Of a DNA stretch of 64,000 nt, positions 1 to 8,703 are shown in pieces (the first letter of the stretch is position 1; every line of letters begins with the position of its first letter). The stretch is taken from positions 20,636 to 84,635 of the forward strand of contig JAILPK010000088.1 in assembly GCA_024699495.1 (NCBI GenBank), given 5' to 3'. A program made the position numbers and the translations under genes. The stretch comes from Bacteroidaceae bacterium. GTDB lineage: Bacteria > Bacteroidota > Bacteroidia > Bacteroidales > Bacteroidaceae. The notes under the pieces are model-generated. The model searched no databases, was not told the origin of the DNA, and worked only from the letters and a program-made list of their open reading frames with translations.

Positions 1-1073
1 CGCATCAGTTCGTGCTCGAGGTCGGTGGCAGAGAATTGCGAACCGTCATCATTCGGGGCGTGGCGCTTCAGCAGAGATGTCACATCTATCCACACAAGAT
101 ATGTCCCTTCCAGCGTTGCCACGGGTATTTCAGGCAGATTTTCGGCAAAGAAAGCCTTCAGAGCCTGATAGTTGGCAGCCAGATAAGCGTTGAGCTCCGT
201 GAGCCACTGCTCGCCTTCCTTGCTGTAGGCGGCCTCCACAGCCAGCGGGGCAAAGACATTCACGTCGCATACTTCATTGTCGTTCAGTGCTCTGTCAATA
301 CGCTGTCTCCACCCTTCATTCGACGTGATTATATTAGCTATCTGAAGGCCGGCAATATTGAAACTCTTCGACGGAGAGTTGCAGGTGACGACATGCTCTG
401 CCGCATCCGGAGCCACTGTGGCCATCGGTATGAAGCGGCAACCGGGCTGCACCAGCTCACAGTGAATTTCATCCGAGAGCAATATGATGTCGTTGCGCCG
501 GCAGATGTCATATACATGCTTCAGTTCCTCATACGTCCACACGCGCCCTGCGGGGTTGTGATGACTGCAGAAAAGCAGCATCTTCACTTCGGGCCTCCGG
601 CAGGCCTGTTCGAAAGCCTCGAAATCTATTACATAGGTAAATTCATTCGGCGACTTGTCCACTCTCAGCAGAGGGATGTCAACCGTTTGACATTTATTGT
701 TGCGGATAGAGGTAAAGAAAAGGTTATATACCGGGGAGAAGAGGATAACGCCGTCGCCGGGCTGAGTCAGAGCCTTTATCACTGCCGACATGGCGGGCAC
801 CACCCCTGTCGTATATTGAATCCACTCCCGTCTGATATGCCATCCGTAGCGGCGTCTGAACCAATAGATCACGCTTTCGTAGTACGACGGCAATACATAG
901 GAATAGCCGAACACCCCGTGTGATACGCGGCGGCTCAGAGCCTCCGTGATGCAGGGAGCCACCTCGAAATCCATGTCTGCCACCCACATCGGGATGATAT
1001 CGTCTGCCGGCATGATATCATATTTCACAGCTCCAGACCCTCGGCGCTCTATTGTTTTGTCAAAAGGAAGCAT
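1..1073 (-). CDS. MalY/PatB-type PLP aminotransferase / C-S lyase (partial, 3' end outside window)
   Basis: Fold-type I pyridoxal-phosphate enzyme of the MalY/PatB family, which usually cleaves cystathionine or other C-S substrates or transaminates. About 357 codons are present from ATG at 1073; the C-terminus lies beyond the left edge. The start reads MLPFDKTIERRGSGAVKYD, followed by the family hallmark PMWVADMDFEVAP (about 28-40). HHNPAGRVW (171-179), the PLP-ring aspartate in LLSDEIHCE (D201) and the Schiff-base lysine in SPSKSFNIAG (K236) are all visible. No stop interrupts the frame. Identity as an aminotransferase is firm; the exact substrate is not readable. It lies 50 bp downstream of the DUF3737 gene, separated by a fragment of the octamer repeat. 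Confidence 0.9.
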   Translation of the reverse strand, partial: MLPFDKTIERRGSGAVKYDIMPADDIIPMWVADMDFEVAPCITEALSRRVSHGVFGYSYVLPSYYESVIYWFRRRYGWHIRREWIQYTTGVVPAMSAVIKALTQPGDGVILFSPVYNLFFTSIRNNKCQTVDIPLLRVDKSPNEFTYVIDFEAFEQACRRPEVKMLLFCSHHNPAGRVWTYEELKHVYDICRRNDIILLSDEIHCELVQPGCRFIPMATVAPDAAEHVVTCNSPSKSFNIAGLQIANIITSNEGWRQRIDRALNDNEVCDVNVFAPLAVEAAYSKEGEQWLTELNAYLAANYQALKAFFAENLPEIPVATLEGTYLVWIDVTSLLKRHAPNDDGSQFSATDLEHELM

Positions 1074-1100
1074 AAGTTCTTAAGTTTTTTAAGTTGAAAC

Positions 1101-1137
1101 TGTTGGGGGTGAGGCCAAACTTGTTTACTCGTCAACT
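1101..1137. repeat. octamer-repeat mosaic, fragment 1
   Basis: A short copy of the dispersed intergenic mosaic: the module GTTGGGGGTGAGGCCAAAC joined to TTGTTTACTCGTCAAC. On the minus strand it contributes the last codons and TAA stop of the DUF3737 gene and separates it from the aminotransferase. Confidence 0.8.
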
Positions 1138-1973
1138 AAATTTATCACACAATTTGCAGGCTGCTTGATATGCTCGTCCGTGGTGAGCGAGCCGAGCGAG
1201 CCGAGTCTGATATGTCCCGAACGCGGGTTCTTGATATTGGTCACATGACCAATGATCGTGGCCTCCAGGTCGGTATCTTCAAACATGCGGTCACAGTCCG
1301 CACCGAATGTGCAGTCCTCCAACACAAGCCCCTGGATATAGCACAGCGGCTGCTCACCGGTTATGTGGCATCTTACCAGACGCAGGTTCTTCGAGTGCCA
1401 GCCCAGATACTCTCCATCCAGGACAGAGTCGTAGATGGTGACGTTCTCTGTCTCCCAGAAAGCATCTTTGGTCACAATCTTGGCGTTGCGGACCACGGCG
1501 TTGCGGACATATTGGAAGACATACTTGGAGTCGCTCTCCAGGCCGTCAACATCGATGTCCCTGCTGAACATGAAGGGGTATGTGCCCTCATGAAGCTTCA
1601 GATTCCGCACCTTCAGGCCGTTCACACGCCAGAAAGTCTCATCGGCATCCGTGATGCTCACATTCTCCAGACTCAGATTATTCATCTCTCGGAAGAATTT
1701 CGGCCCGTCTATCAGGCAGTCGCTCATCTCCATGTCATTGCTATACCAGATGGCAGAGCGCGAGCCCACCTCGAAATAGCTGTTCGTGATGCGGCTGCCG
1801 TCAACATGCCACAGAGGGTATTTCCCGATGAACCGGCAGCCGTCAATCTCTATGTTCTGACAGCATTTCACACCGCTCTCGCCCTCGGTGATGGTGACAT
1901 TTTCCAGGCGCGTGTCTCTGATTCCAAACAGCGGACGCTCTCCGCCGAAGCTCTTGTCTTTGATTATCTCCAC
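1125..1973 (-). CDS. DUF3737 family beta-helix protein
   Basis: A 282-residue protein without signal peptide that matches the DUF3737 family in its opening (EIIKDKSFGGERPLFGIRDT) and in its repeating strands. Most of the length is a right-handed beta-helix pattern of about 18-20 residue rungs with recurring hydrophobic and asparagine positions (LENVTITEGES, IEIDGCRFIG, MEMSDCLIDG, LSLENVSITD, LVLEDCTFG). Function is unknown; many such helices bind or modify carbohydrate, but no catalytic site is evident. The start codon is GTG at 1973. The C-terminus LVDE plus the TAA stop are encoded by the octamer repeat, so the native end may have been replaced. Confidence 0.8.
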   Translation of the reverse strand: MEIIKDKSFGGERPLFGIRDTRLENVTITEGESGVKCCQNIEIDGCRFIGKYPLWHVDGSRITNSYFEVGSRSAIWYSNDMEMSDCLIDGPKFFREMNNLSLENVSITDADETFWRVNGLKVRNLKLHEGTYPFMFSRDIDVDGLESDSKYVFQYVRNAVVRNAKIVTKDAFWETENVTIYDSVLDGEYLGWHSKNLRLVRCHITGEQPLCYIQGLVLEDCTFGADCDRMFEDTDLEATIIGHVTNIKNPRSGHIRLGSLGSLTTDEHIKQPANCVINLVDE

Positions 1974-2024
1974 GGTTAATACTTATTATCTTATTATTCA
2001 AATATCCAACAGAGGCCCCCGCCA

Positions 2025-3440
2025 TTATTTGGTGGCAGCGGGAGCTTTGGTTCTCAGTTTTCTCATTCTTACGAGGAAGATTATCCCTCTGAACGTGAGT
2101 TCTATGGCCATCGCAAACCACACTCCCTGCAGACCGTAGCGGGGAGCGAGCAAAGCGGCCAGACTCACCCTAACGAACCACATAGATACGAGATTCATTA
2201 TTGCCGGTTTGCGGGTGTCTCCGGTTCCGATGAACACACTCATCGCCACTATCGACGCGGCGAACATAGGCTCCGCCCAAGCCTCGATGCGCAGACATTC
2301 TGTGCCTAAGGCGCGAACGGCTGCGTCGGGCGTCAGCGTCGCCATCATCAGCGGGGCAGCCACATACATCACCACCCCCATCAGCGTCATCACGCCTATG
2401 CCGAGCAGAGTGGTCATCCATGCAAACCGCTCCGTCAGACGTGGGCGTCCGGCTCCGTAGCTTTGTCCCACCAGCGTCGTCGCGGCCTCCCCTATTCCAT
2501 ATCCCGGCATATAGCAGAGGCTTTCGGCTGTGATGCCAAGCACATTGGCAGCAATGGCTATCGCCCCGAGCGGAGCCACAATTATAGTTATTGTTATCTG
2601 GGCCGCATTCATCAGCACGCGCTGGAAGAGCACAGGCATCGCGATGTCCGTGGCTTTGCGCAGCACCGCCCTCTCGGGGCGGAAACGGCCGCTCTCTCCC
2701 ACGAGCCTCAACTCTTTGTGGCGCACCGCTGCATACCACATCACATAACATGAAATAACAACCTCGGCAGCTATGGAGCCCAGGGCGGCTCCTGCCACGC
2801 CAAGTCCGAGACCGGGCATGGTGAATGAGAGGCCGAACAGCGAGATTTCCCGCGTCGGGAATATCGTCAGGAAATTGAAGGCGATGTCCAACACGCACAT
2901 CATCACGCTTGCCACCGAAGGGGTCTTCATGTCGCCTGCGCATCGGAGCATTGCCGAACCGAGCATGTGGGCCATCGCAAAAGGGGTTCCCAGGATAAAG
3001 ATCAGGAAGTATGCCGACGACTGCGGCGCTATGTCGTCGCCGCCGCCGAGCCAATGGGGCAGCGGAGCGGCTATGAGCGCACAGAAAGCCATCAGCAGCA
3101 CGCCGATAACCATCGCCGTGACTATGCTTTGGCGGAAAACATCGCGCGCATCATCCATCCGGTTAGCCCCGATCAGATGAGCCACCTGCACAGAAAAGCC
3201 CATGCTGACGCATGAGATTATGCTCCAATAGAGCCACAGCGTCGTTGACACCAGCCCAATCGAGGCCGAGGCCAAAGCGCCGAGAGAGCCCACCATCGCA
3301 TCGTCGATATAGAACATAAGAATGCTGGCCGCCTGCGCCAATATAGCTGGCACACTCAGCATCACCGTCAGGCGCAGCTGCTCGCTGGTATTGAGCTTGC
3401 CGCCCTCACGAATCCGGCTCAGCAATTCATCCTTCGTCAT
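2025..3440 (-). CDS. MATE family multidrug/cation antiporter
   Basis: A 471-residue integral membrane protein with the two-lobed, twelve-helix pattern of MATE exporters, which expel cationic drugs or metabolites in exchange for Na+ or H+. The N-terminal region LRLTVMLSVPAILAQAAS followed by FYIDDAMVGSLGA is typical of the first helix and the loop of the N-lobe. The second half repeats the fold from about residue 265 (VLFQRVLMNAAQ) with the conserved QSYGAGRP segment. It ends in a basic tail. The ATG at 3440 gives a full-length family member. It stands alone on the minus strand between the helicase and the DUF3737 gene; substrate not inferable. Confidence 0.9.
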   Translation of the reverse strand: MTKDELLSRIREGGKLNTSEQLRLTVMLSVPAILAQAASILMFYIDDAMVGSLGALASASIGLVSTTLWLYWSIISCVSMGFSVQVAHLIGANRMDDARDVFRQSIVTAMVIGVLLMAFCALIAAPLPHWLGGGDDIAPQSSAYFLIFILGTPFAMAHMLGSAMLRCAGDMKTPSVASVMMCVLDIAFNFLTIFPTREISLFGLSFTMPGLGLGVAGAALGSIAAEVVISCYVMWYAAVRHKELRLVGESGRFRPERAVLRKATDIAMPVLFQRVLMNAAQITITIIVAPLGAIAIAANVLGITAESLCYMPGYGIGEAATTLVGQSYGAGRPRLTERFAWMTTLLGIGVMTLMGVVMYVAAPLMMATLTPDAAVRALGTECLRIEAWAEPMFAASIVAMSVFIGTGDTRKPAIMNLVSMWFVRVSLAALLAPRYGLQGVWFAMAIELTFRGIIFLVRMRKLRTKAPAATK

Positions 3441-3485
3441 ACTCTCGTTTTCTGCATATTTTTTCTCGTCTATTTAATGGCCTCA

Positions 3486-3685
3486 TCGCGCCAGCCCAAA
3501 CAGTAAGCGGTAAGCAGTAAGCACCGCATCGCGGCTTTATCGCGGCCTCAGAGCTATTCACGCCCCTCGCCCTTAGGAGAGGGGTTGGGGGTGAGGCTAA
3601 ACTTAGCCCTACATGTCAACTAAAGTATCAACTCGTCAACTTGTTTACTCGTCAACTGCGAAGCTGTCAACTTGTCAACTTGTCC
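3486..3685. repeat. octamer-repeat mosaic, copy 2 (longest)
   Basis: A 200-bp intergenic mosaic between the helicase and the MATE gene. In order it holds GTAAGCGGTAAGCAGTAAGC, GCGGCTTTATCGCGGC, the module around CCCTCGCCCTTAGGAGAGGGG, GGGGGTGAGGCTAAACTTAG, then octamer units (ACTCGTCAACTTGTTTACTC and GTCAACTTGTCAACTTG). The same modules recur in reverse order and orientation at 10064-10200 and in part at 8630-8703 and 10383-10608. The helicase stop codon lies just beyond its edge. Confidence 0.85.
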
Positions 3686-3686
3686 A

Positions 3687-5615
3687 TCACTTCTTCAGAA
3701 ATTTCAGCCAGTCCTCTTTCTTGAATCGCCGTCCTCTCTGAGGCTGCGGCTCCTCCTGCATATAGCCGTCGCCGCGCTTCTTCCTGCCGCGACGGCCGCC
3801 GTCCTCGCCGCCAGCCTTTCCACGTCCGGAGTTGCGGGCCGCTGCCCGCTCTTCCCTTCCTCCGCGTCCGCCTCTGGACGGCTTGCCTCCGCGCTGTCCG
3901 GCAGCAGAGGCATAATCCTCACCCTTGCGGCCCCCCGGCTGGGATGAGCCCTGCCCCTGGGGATTCTCGTCGGCCGCATTGCAGCGGATTTCACGCCCCC
4001 GGAGCTTCACCCCGTCCAGAGCGTCCATCACCATCTGCGACTCATTCTCCGGAACCTCGAAATAAGCAAATCGGGGCAGGAGATCTATGTGACCAACCTC
4101 AAACTGCCCCTTCACGTGGCGGTTGAGGAATTTCATCAGCTCGGTCGGGTACATCCCGTCCACCTTTCCCACATTGATAAACAGGCGGCGGAAACCCTCC
4201 TCTGCAGCCCGGCTGCCGCTCGAACCGCCGGTTGCAGACTGCTTCGCTCCGCTCTTCTTCTCCTTGGAGCCCTCGCGCTCCTTCCGGCCCACCGGCGTCA
4301 GTTCGGGCGCATCGGCATAATATGCCAGGAACTTCCCGAACTCCATAGAGACAATCTTCTTTATTATCTCATCCTTGTCGATAAATTCGAAGTAGCGGTT
4401 TATCTCCTTCATGAAAGGCGCAATCTGCCCCTCGTCCACATCAATCTTCACGATGTGGTCCATGACCTTGAAGAGCTGTTTCTTGCATATCTCATCAGCC
4501 GCAGGCATGATGCCCTCGACAAAATCCTTGCCTATCTCCTTCTCTATAGCCTTCAGCTTGCGCTGTTCGCGCGAGTGGATAATAGAAATGCTCGTTCCCT
4601 TCTTCCCCGCGCGTCCGGTGCGTCCAGAGCGGTGGATATAACTCTCTATCTCGTCCGGCAGACCGTAATTTATCACATGCGTGAGGTCATCAACATCCAG
4701 TCCGCGGGCAGCCACGTCGGTGGCTACCAGCAGCTGAGTCACATGCTGGCGGAACTTCTGCATCGTGATATCGCGCTGCCCCTGGACAAGCTCTCCGTGC
4801 AGCGCCTCGGCGTTGTAACCGTCACGGATCAGTTTGTCGGCCACCTCCTGGCACTCCGTGCGGGTGCGGCAGAAGATGATGGCGAAAATCTTCGGATAAT
4901 AGTCAACAATACGTTTCAGAGCCAGATATTTATCCTTGGCATTCACCATATAATAAACATGGTTGACATTCTCCGCTCCTTCGTTGCGGCTCCCAACCAC
5001 AATCTCCTTGTAGTCATGCAGATAGCCCTGGGCTATGCGCTGAATCTCGCGACTCATCGTGGCAGAGAAAAGCAGAGTGTTACGCTCCTCGGGCACTCCA
5101 GCCAATATGGCGTCGATGCTCTCTGAGAAGCCCATGTTCAGCATCTCGTCGGCCTCGTCCAGAACCACATTCGTCACCTTGTCCAGATGAGCCACGCCGC
5201 GGTTCATCAGGTCGATGAGTCGTCCGGGGGTGGCAACAATGATATGAACACCTTTCTTCAGAGCATGTATCTGCTGGGTAATGGACGCGCCGCCATAAAC
5301 AGCTTCGATATGAATTCCATCCAGATACTTGCTGAAATCACGCAGGTCATCCGCGATCTGCAAACAAAGTTCTCTCGTCGGGCTTAAAATAAGCGCCTGT
5401 GTCTCTTTACTCTTAGAGTCAATACGCTGCAGGATAGGAATTCCAAAAGCAGCAGTTTTTCCCGTGCCTGTCTGTGCAAGTGCAATCACATCGTTGCGTG
5501 TGCCTAACAAATAAGGAATCACTTCTTCCTGCACAGGCATTGGGCTAACAAAGCCCATCTCTTCAATGGCGCGACGTACAGGCTCGCTCACGCCCAGTTC
5601 TTCAAATGTTCTCAA
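3687..5615 (-). CDS. DEAD-box ATP-dependent RNA helicase with DbpA-like RNA-binding domain
   Basis: RNA helicase of the DeaD/CsdA group, which unwinds structured RNA in ribosome assembly, mRNA decay or cold adaptation. All core motifs are present: Q motif (MPVQEEVIPYL), AQTGTGKT, PTRELCLQ, TPGRLID, LDEADEML, SAT, ARGLDVDD and HRSGRTGR. A DbpA-type RNA-binding domain follows (FRRLFINVGKVDGMYP to GREIRCNAAD), then a Gly/Arg/Lys-rich tail ending FKKEDWLKFLKK. I place the start at TTG 5615 (fMet-RTFEELGVSEP), as in relatives beginning MKTFEELGVS. The longer frame open to 5669 would run through a clear promoter, with its TTG start forming the -33 element. No ATG occurs before the Q motif. Confidence 0.9.
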   Translation of the reverse strand: MRTFEELGVSEPVRRAIEEMGFVSPMPVQEEVIPYLLGTRNDVIALAQTGTGKTAAFGIPILQRIDSKSKETQALILSPTRELCLQIADDLRDFSKYLDGIHIEAVYGGASITQQIHALKKGVHIIVATPGRLIDLMNRGVAHLDKVTNVVLDEADEMLNMGFSESIDAILAGVPEERNTLLFSATMSREIQRIAQGYLHDYKEIVVGSRNEGAENVNHVYYMVNAKDKYLALKRIVDYYPKIFAIIFCRTRTECQEVADKLIRDGYNAEALHGELVQGQRDITMQKFRQHVTQLLVATDVAARGLDVDDLTHVINYGLPDEIESYIHRSGRTGRAGKKGTSISIIHSREQRKLKAIEKEIGKDFVEGIMPAADEICKKQLFKVMDHIVKIDVDEGQIAPFMKEINRYFEFIDKDEIIKKIVSMEFGKFLAYYADAPELTPVGRKEREGSKEKKSGAKQSATGGSSGSRAAEEGFRRLFINVGKVDGMYPTELMKFLNRHVKGQFEVGHIDLLPRFAYFEVPENESQMVMDALDGVKLRGREIRCNAADENPQGQGSSQPGGRKGEDYASAAGQRGGKPSRGGRGGREERAAARNSGRGKAGGEDGGRRGRKKRGDGYMQEEPQPQRGRRFKKEDWLKFLKK

Positions 5616-5639
5616 ATTCAATCTCTTTAAAAAAGCGCG

Positions 5640-5669
5640 CAAAGGTATGCTTTTTATTTCATACCGCAA
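5640..5669 (-). promoter_or_regulatory. Bacteroidetes-type promoter of the helicase gene
   Basis: Read on the minus strand: TTGC at 5669-5666, 19 bp, then TACCTTTG at 5647-5640. This matches the sigma-ABfr consensus of TTTG and TAnnTTTG. Transcription should begin near 5633, which excludes the upstream in-frame start and supports TTG 5615. Confidence 0.75.
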
Positions 5670-6082
5670 TCATGTTTAACTATTAATAAGAGATTTGCCG
5701 AGCATAAAATTCTTCATCCCAAATGATTCTGCCCGCAGAAAACAATTATTCCCCGAAATTCAAAAAAAGACAACCCTTGTAGAAACTCTCCTTCAACGCT
5801 TTATTACCATGCTTCGCACGAGGTGAGAAATCATCGTCACACTTGAGTAATTCAATCTGAGACGGCCGTCTCAGATTCAGGTGACGGCTGTCTCAGATTC
5901 AGGTGACGGCCGTCTCAGATTCAGGTGACGGCTGTCTCAGATTGAATATCCCTTGGGGAATGGAGTTGTCAGCCCCGTGAAAAGAGGTTGTTGGCCCTGG
6001 TTTACAACAATCCCTCCCCTGCAGTAACGCCGCATGGGAGGGATTGGTAAATAGGATGAGGGAAAATGTGACTGTCGGAATC
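5670..6082. other. intergenic region between helicase and GH127 genes
   Basis: About 410 bp without a supportable gene. It is AT-rich near the helicase. It contains the 22-bp palindromic tandem array (5854-5948), then a short GC-richer stretch before the 3' end of the GH127 gene. No tRNA or clear terminator was found. Confidence 0.7.
5854..5948. repeat. 22-bp palindromic tandem array, copy A
   Basis: Four head-to-tail 22-bp units, each containing GACGGC[C/T]GTCTCAGATT; C and T alternate from unit to unit. The first unit is completed to a perfect 24-bp palindrome (AATCTGAGACGG and its complement, 5854-5877). The others are joined by CAGGT. The whole block is bounded by ATTCAATCTGAG (5850-5861) and its inverse CTCAGATTGAAT (5935-5946). 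An array of the same design lies inverted at 63482-63571. Confidence 0.95.
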
Positions 6083-8530
6083 TTACTTTATGCTCCACTC
6101 ATAAACGCCGCAGGACTTGTCGGCAGGCTGAATGAATTCCAGTTTCATAGCTTTGGTCCGAACGGGGGTGAAGTTGACTGTGTTGGCTACGCCCTTCTTG
6201 GTTCCGTAGTCGGTGGGGTTATCCACTTCCACCCACTGCCCGGCGTCGTTCCTGTAATAGAGTTTCCATGAGTCGGGCACTTTGCATCCCTGCCATGGCT
6301 GGTCGTCATACCAATAGACTGTGCTTGTGCTCACTGTGGTTTCTTCCTTGAAGTCGTAGGCGAGCCATTCTGTGGAGTTTGTTTTCGGCCACCAATGGGT
6401 GTAGGGCACGGAGCGGTCGTTGCCGTCGGCGGGAATCAGGCGATCGTTGATGGCGCTCAGGGCGGGCAGTTTTTTGGCCGAGGCTGTAATGCGGCTTTGG
6501 GAGGCGATGCTTGGCGGGAGCGCGGGGGTGGTGGCGCTCAGATCGATGGGAATCCACACTGCCATATTGCCGTTGCCCCGGTGAGCCCAGGCATAATACG
6601 GGATGAGAGTCAGCTGTTCATCTCGTGCTGTGAGGCGTCCGCGGCCGTCGAATGTCAGAGTCTGTGCATCTGTCTTCAGAGTCTGAATCTCTGTGTCGGC
6701 GATGGTGACGTGGCCCATGGAGAACTGAGGCTCCTGATTGAGCAGCACACTCAGCACATTGCAGGTGTTGTCGGGCCATTCGGCGCAATAGACCAGCGGG
6801 CCGCGCTCGATGGCTGCCCGTCCGCGGTCGGCAGCCACGCGCCCGTTGGCGCGCACCAGACGCGGTTCCATGTCGAAATGGATACTCACCACATCGCCTT
6901 TCTTCCATTGGCGTTCGATGGCCATATATCCGTTATGCAGTTCGGCGTTGACGGCTGAGCCGTTGACTGCCACGCTGTAATTCAGGTGTTTTGCATCCGA
7001 GTAGGTGTATAGGTCTGAAGGCACGACCTGACCGCGCACCCAACCAGGGATGCGTATCATCAGAGTCCATTTGCCGGAGGTCTTCTTCACGGATATATTC
7101 ACATCACCGTTCCATGGGTATGAGGTGCTCTGTGTGAGAGTCACCTTGCTCTTGCCCACCTTCATGGTGGCTTCGTTTCCGGCAAAAAGGTTTACATAGA
7201 GTTTTGTGCCATCGACGGCATAGATATACTGAGGCAACGAGGGGATGAAACGGGCTGCATTGCTCGGACAGCAGGCGCATCCGAACCATGCCTGACGCTG
7301 GTGCTGGCCCATGCTCTGTAGGGGGTTGGGATAGAAGAAGCGTCCGCCGTCAATGGATATGCCGCTGATGACGCCGTTATAGAGTGTGCGCTCGAGGGCA
7401 TCATAGTATTTTGAGTCGCCATGAAGGAGGAAAAGGCGGTAGTTGAGATATACCTGGGCTATGGCTGCGCAGGTCTCACAATAAGCGCTCATATTCGGCA
7501 GTTCGTAGTTTCTGCCGAAGGCTTCTCCGCTGCTGGTGGCTCCGACGCCTCCGGTGAGATAATATTTTTTGGTGATTATATTGTCCCAGATGCGGTCAAT
7601 GGCATCTATATACCCCTTGTCTCCGGTGAGGGCAGCCACATCTGCCATGCCGGCATACATGTAGCCGGCTCTCACGGCATGGCCTACGGCCTCGTCCTGC
7701 TCCAGCACTGGCTTATGACTTTGGCTATACTCTGTCTTTATGGTTGTATATCCGCGTTTGTCCAGGAAGAACTTAGCCATCTGCAGATATTCTTTCTTGC
7801 CGGTGGCAAGATACAGTTTGGCGAGTCCCATCTCTGCTATCTGATGCCCGGGGACCACACATGCCTGGCCCGGATTGTCGCCCACCTCGCGCACGACGCA
7901 GTCGGCAAAGCGGCAGGCAATATTAAGGAGGGATTTCTTGCCTGTGGCATTGTAGTGTGCCACGGCAGCCTCACAGAGATGCCCGAGGTTGTAAAACTCA
8001 TGGCTCAGGTCCTCGACCTTGCTCCAGCGCTTCGGACCGGCCCATCCGTGGGGGTGCTCAGGGTTCTGTGTGCGGGCGGTGTAGAGATATCCGTCCGGCT
8101 CCTGGGCGCTGGCAATGACGGCGATGACGGAGTCGCAGTATTTATCGAGGCTCCTCCCTCTGTACTTCGCCTTAGGATAGGTCTGTAGCAGATAGGCGGC
8201 GCCCTCGAGAGTCTTGTAGGGGTCTGTATCATCGAAGGAATAACCCATCACACCGTCCACCTTGAACACTTTCTGCGGGTTCTTGAGATGCTCGGCAGCA
8301 TTGCTGAAATTAGTGTATCTCCTCTCACTCTCGCATTTGCTGAATGCCAGGGGGATAGTAACTTCGCGACTGGCTTCGAGCCTCTGCCCCCAGAATGTGC
8401 CGGGGGTCACCTTGACGGCGGTGAAGGGAACGGGGGTAATGGGATAGCCCGCGTTCTCGCTCTGTGCCGCAACATCAGCAGGGGTGACGGCGCAAGCCCC
8501 CACGAACAACGTAATCAGTAAGTTCCTCAT
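6083..8530 (-). CDS. GH127 (DUF1680) beta-L-arabinofuranosidase, secreted
   Basis: Releases beta-L-arabinofuranose from plant glycoproteins or oligosaccharides; family founder HypBA1. Numbered from the upstream in-frame ATG 8560, the zinc/cysteine site is visible: CETC (E362, C364) and CACCPSN (C430, C431), the nucleophile being one of the paired cysteines. The alpha/alpha-barrel motifs EPDGYLYT and HEFYNLGHL are also present. A C-terminal discoidin-like beta domain follows (STEWLAYDF to CGVYEWSIK). I prefer ATG 8530 because MRNLLITLFVGACAVTPADVAAQ is a clean signal peptide and the promoter -7 box at 8572 leaves almost no leader for ATG 8560. Monocistronic on the minus strand. Confidence 0.9.
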   Translation of the reverse strand: MRNLLITLFVGACAVTPADVAAQSENAGYPITPVPFTAVKVTPGTFWGQRLEASREVTIPLAFSKCESERRYTNFSNAAEHLKNPQKVFKVDGVMGYSFDDTDPYKTLEGAAYLLQTYPKAKYRGRSLDKYCDSVIAVIASAQEPDGYLYTARTQNPEHPHGWAGPKRWSKVEDLSHEFYNLGHLCEAAVAHYNATGKKSLLNIACRFADCVVREVGDNPGQACVVPGHQIAEMGLAKLYLATGKKEYLQMAKFFLDKRGYTTIKTEYSQSHKPVLEQDEAVGHAVRAGYMYAGMADVAALTGDKGYIDAIDRIWDNIITKKYYLTGGVGATSSGEAFGRNYELPNMSAYCETCAAIAQVYLNYRLFLLHGDSKYYDALERTLYNGVISGISIDGGRFFYPNPLQSMGQHQRQAWFGCACCPSNAARFIPSLPQYIYAVDGTKLYVNLFAGNEATMKVGKSKVTLTQSTSYPWNGDVNISVKKTSGKWTLMIRIPGWVRGQVVPSDLYTYSDAKHLNYSVAVNGSAVNAELHNGYMAIERQWKKGDVVSIHFDMEPRLVRANGRVAADRGRAAIERGPLVYCAEWPDNTCNVLSVLLNQEPQFSMGHVTIADTEIQTLKTDAQTLTFDGRGRLTARDEQLTLIPYYAWAHRGNGNMAVWIPIDLSATTPALPPSIASQSRITASAKKLPALSAINDRLIPADGNDRSVPYTHWWPKTNSTEWLAYDFKEETTVSTSTVYWYDDQPWQGCKVPDSWKLYYRNDAGQWVEVDNPTDYGTKKGVANTVNFTPVRTKAMKLEFIQPADKSCGVYEWSIK

Positions 8531-8571
8531 AATTCGATTGTATTTTTCAGTTTTTCTCATTGATTGCGCTG

Positions 8572-8579
8572 CAAATATA
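8572..8579 (-). promoter_or_regulatory. -7 box of GH127 promoter
   Basis: TATATTTG on the minus strand matches TAnnTTTG. The upstream TTTG is closer (14 bp) than the usual 19-20, so the -33 element is uncertain. Confidence 0.5.
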
Positions 8580-8629
8580 CGCCATAATAATTACAAACCA
8601 TCCCCCTTAACATACTTTAATTGATTAGT

Positions 8630-8703
8630 TGACGAGTTGACAAGTTGACAAGTTGACAAGTTGATAACTTCGCAGTTGACAAGGGGGCTAAGTTTGGCCT
8701 CAC
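8630..8703. repeat. octamer-repeat mosaic, copy 3
   Basis: Perfect run of the 8-bp unit: GTTGACAA repeated three times after GTTGACGA, then TTGATAACTTCGCAGTTGAC and the module GGGCTAAGTTTGGCCTCACC. Its last bases are the final codon and the TGA stop of trpA. Confidence 0.9.

Noticed and set aside
12..923. 303-residue plus-strand frame
   Set aside because: Antisense shadow of the MalY/PatB aminotransferase, whose motifs are clear on the minus strand.
1170..1979. 269-residue plus-strand frame
   Set aside because: Antisense to the DUF3737 gene, with no recognisable motif.
4089..5126. 345-residue plus-strand frame
   Set aside because: Antisense to the DEAD-box helicase; composition fits a mirror frame.
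5854..5948. CRISPR array
   Set aside because: The units are contiguous with no unique spacers and no cas genes nearby; the same holds for 63482-63571 and 31965-32020.
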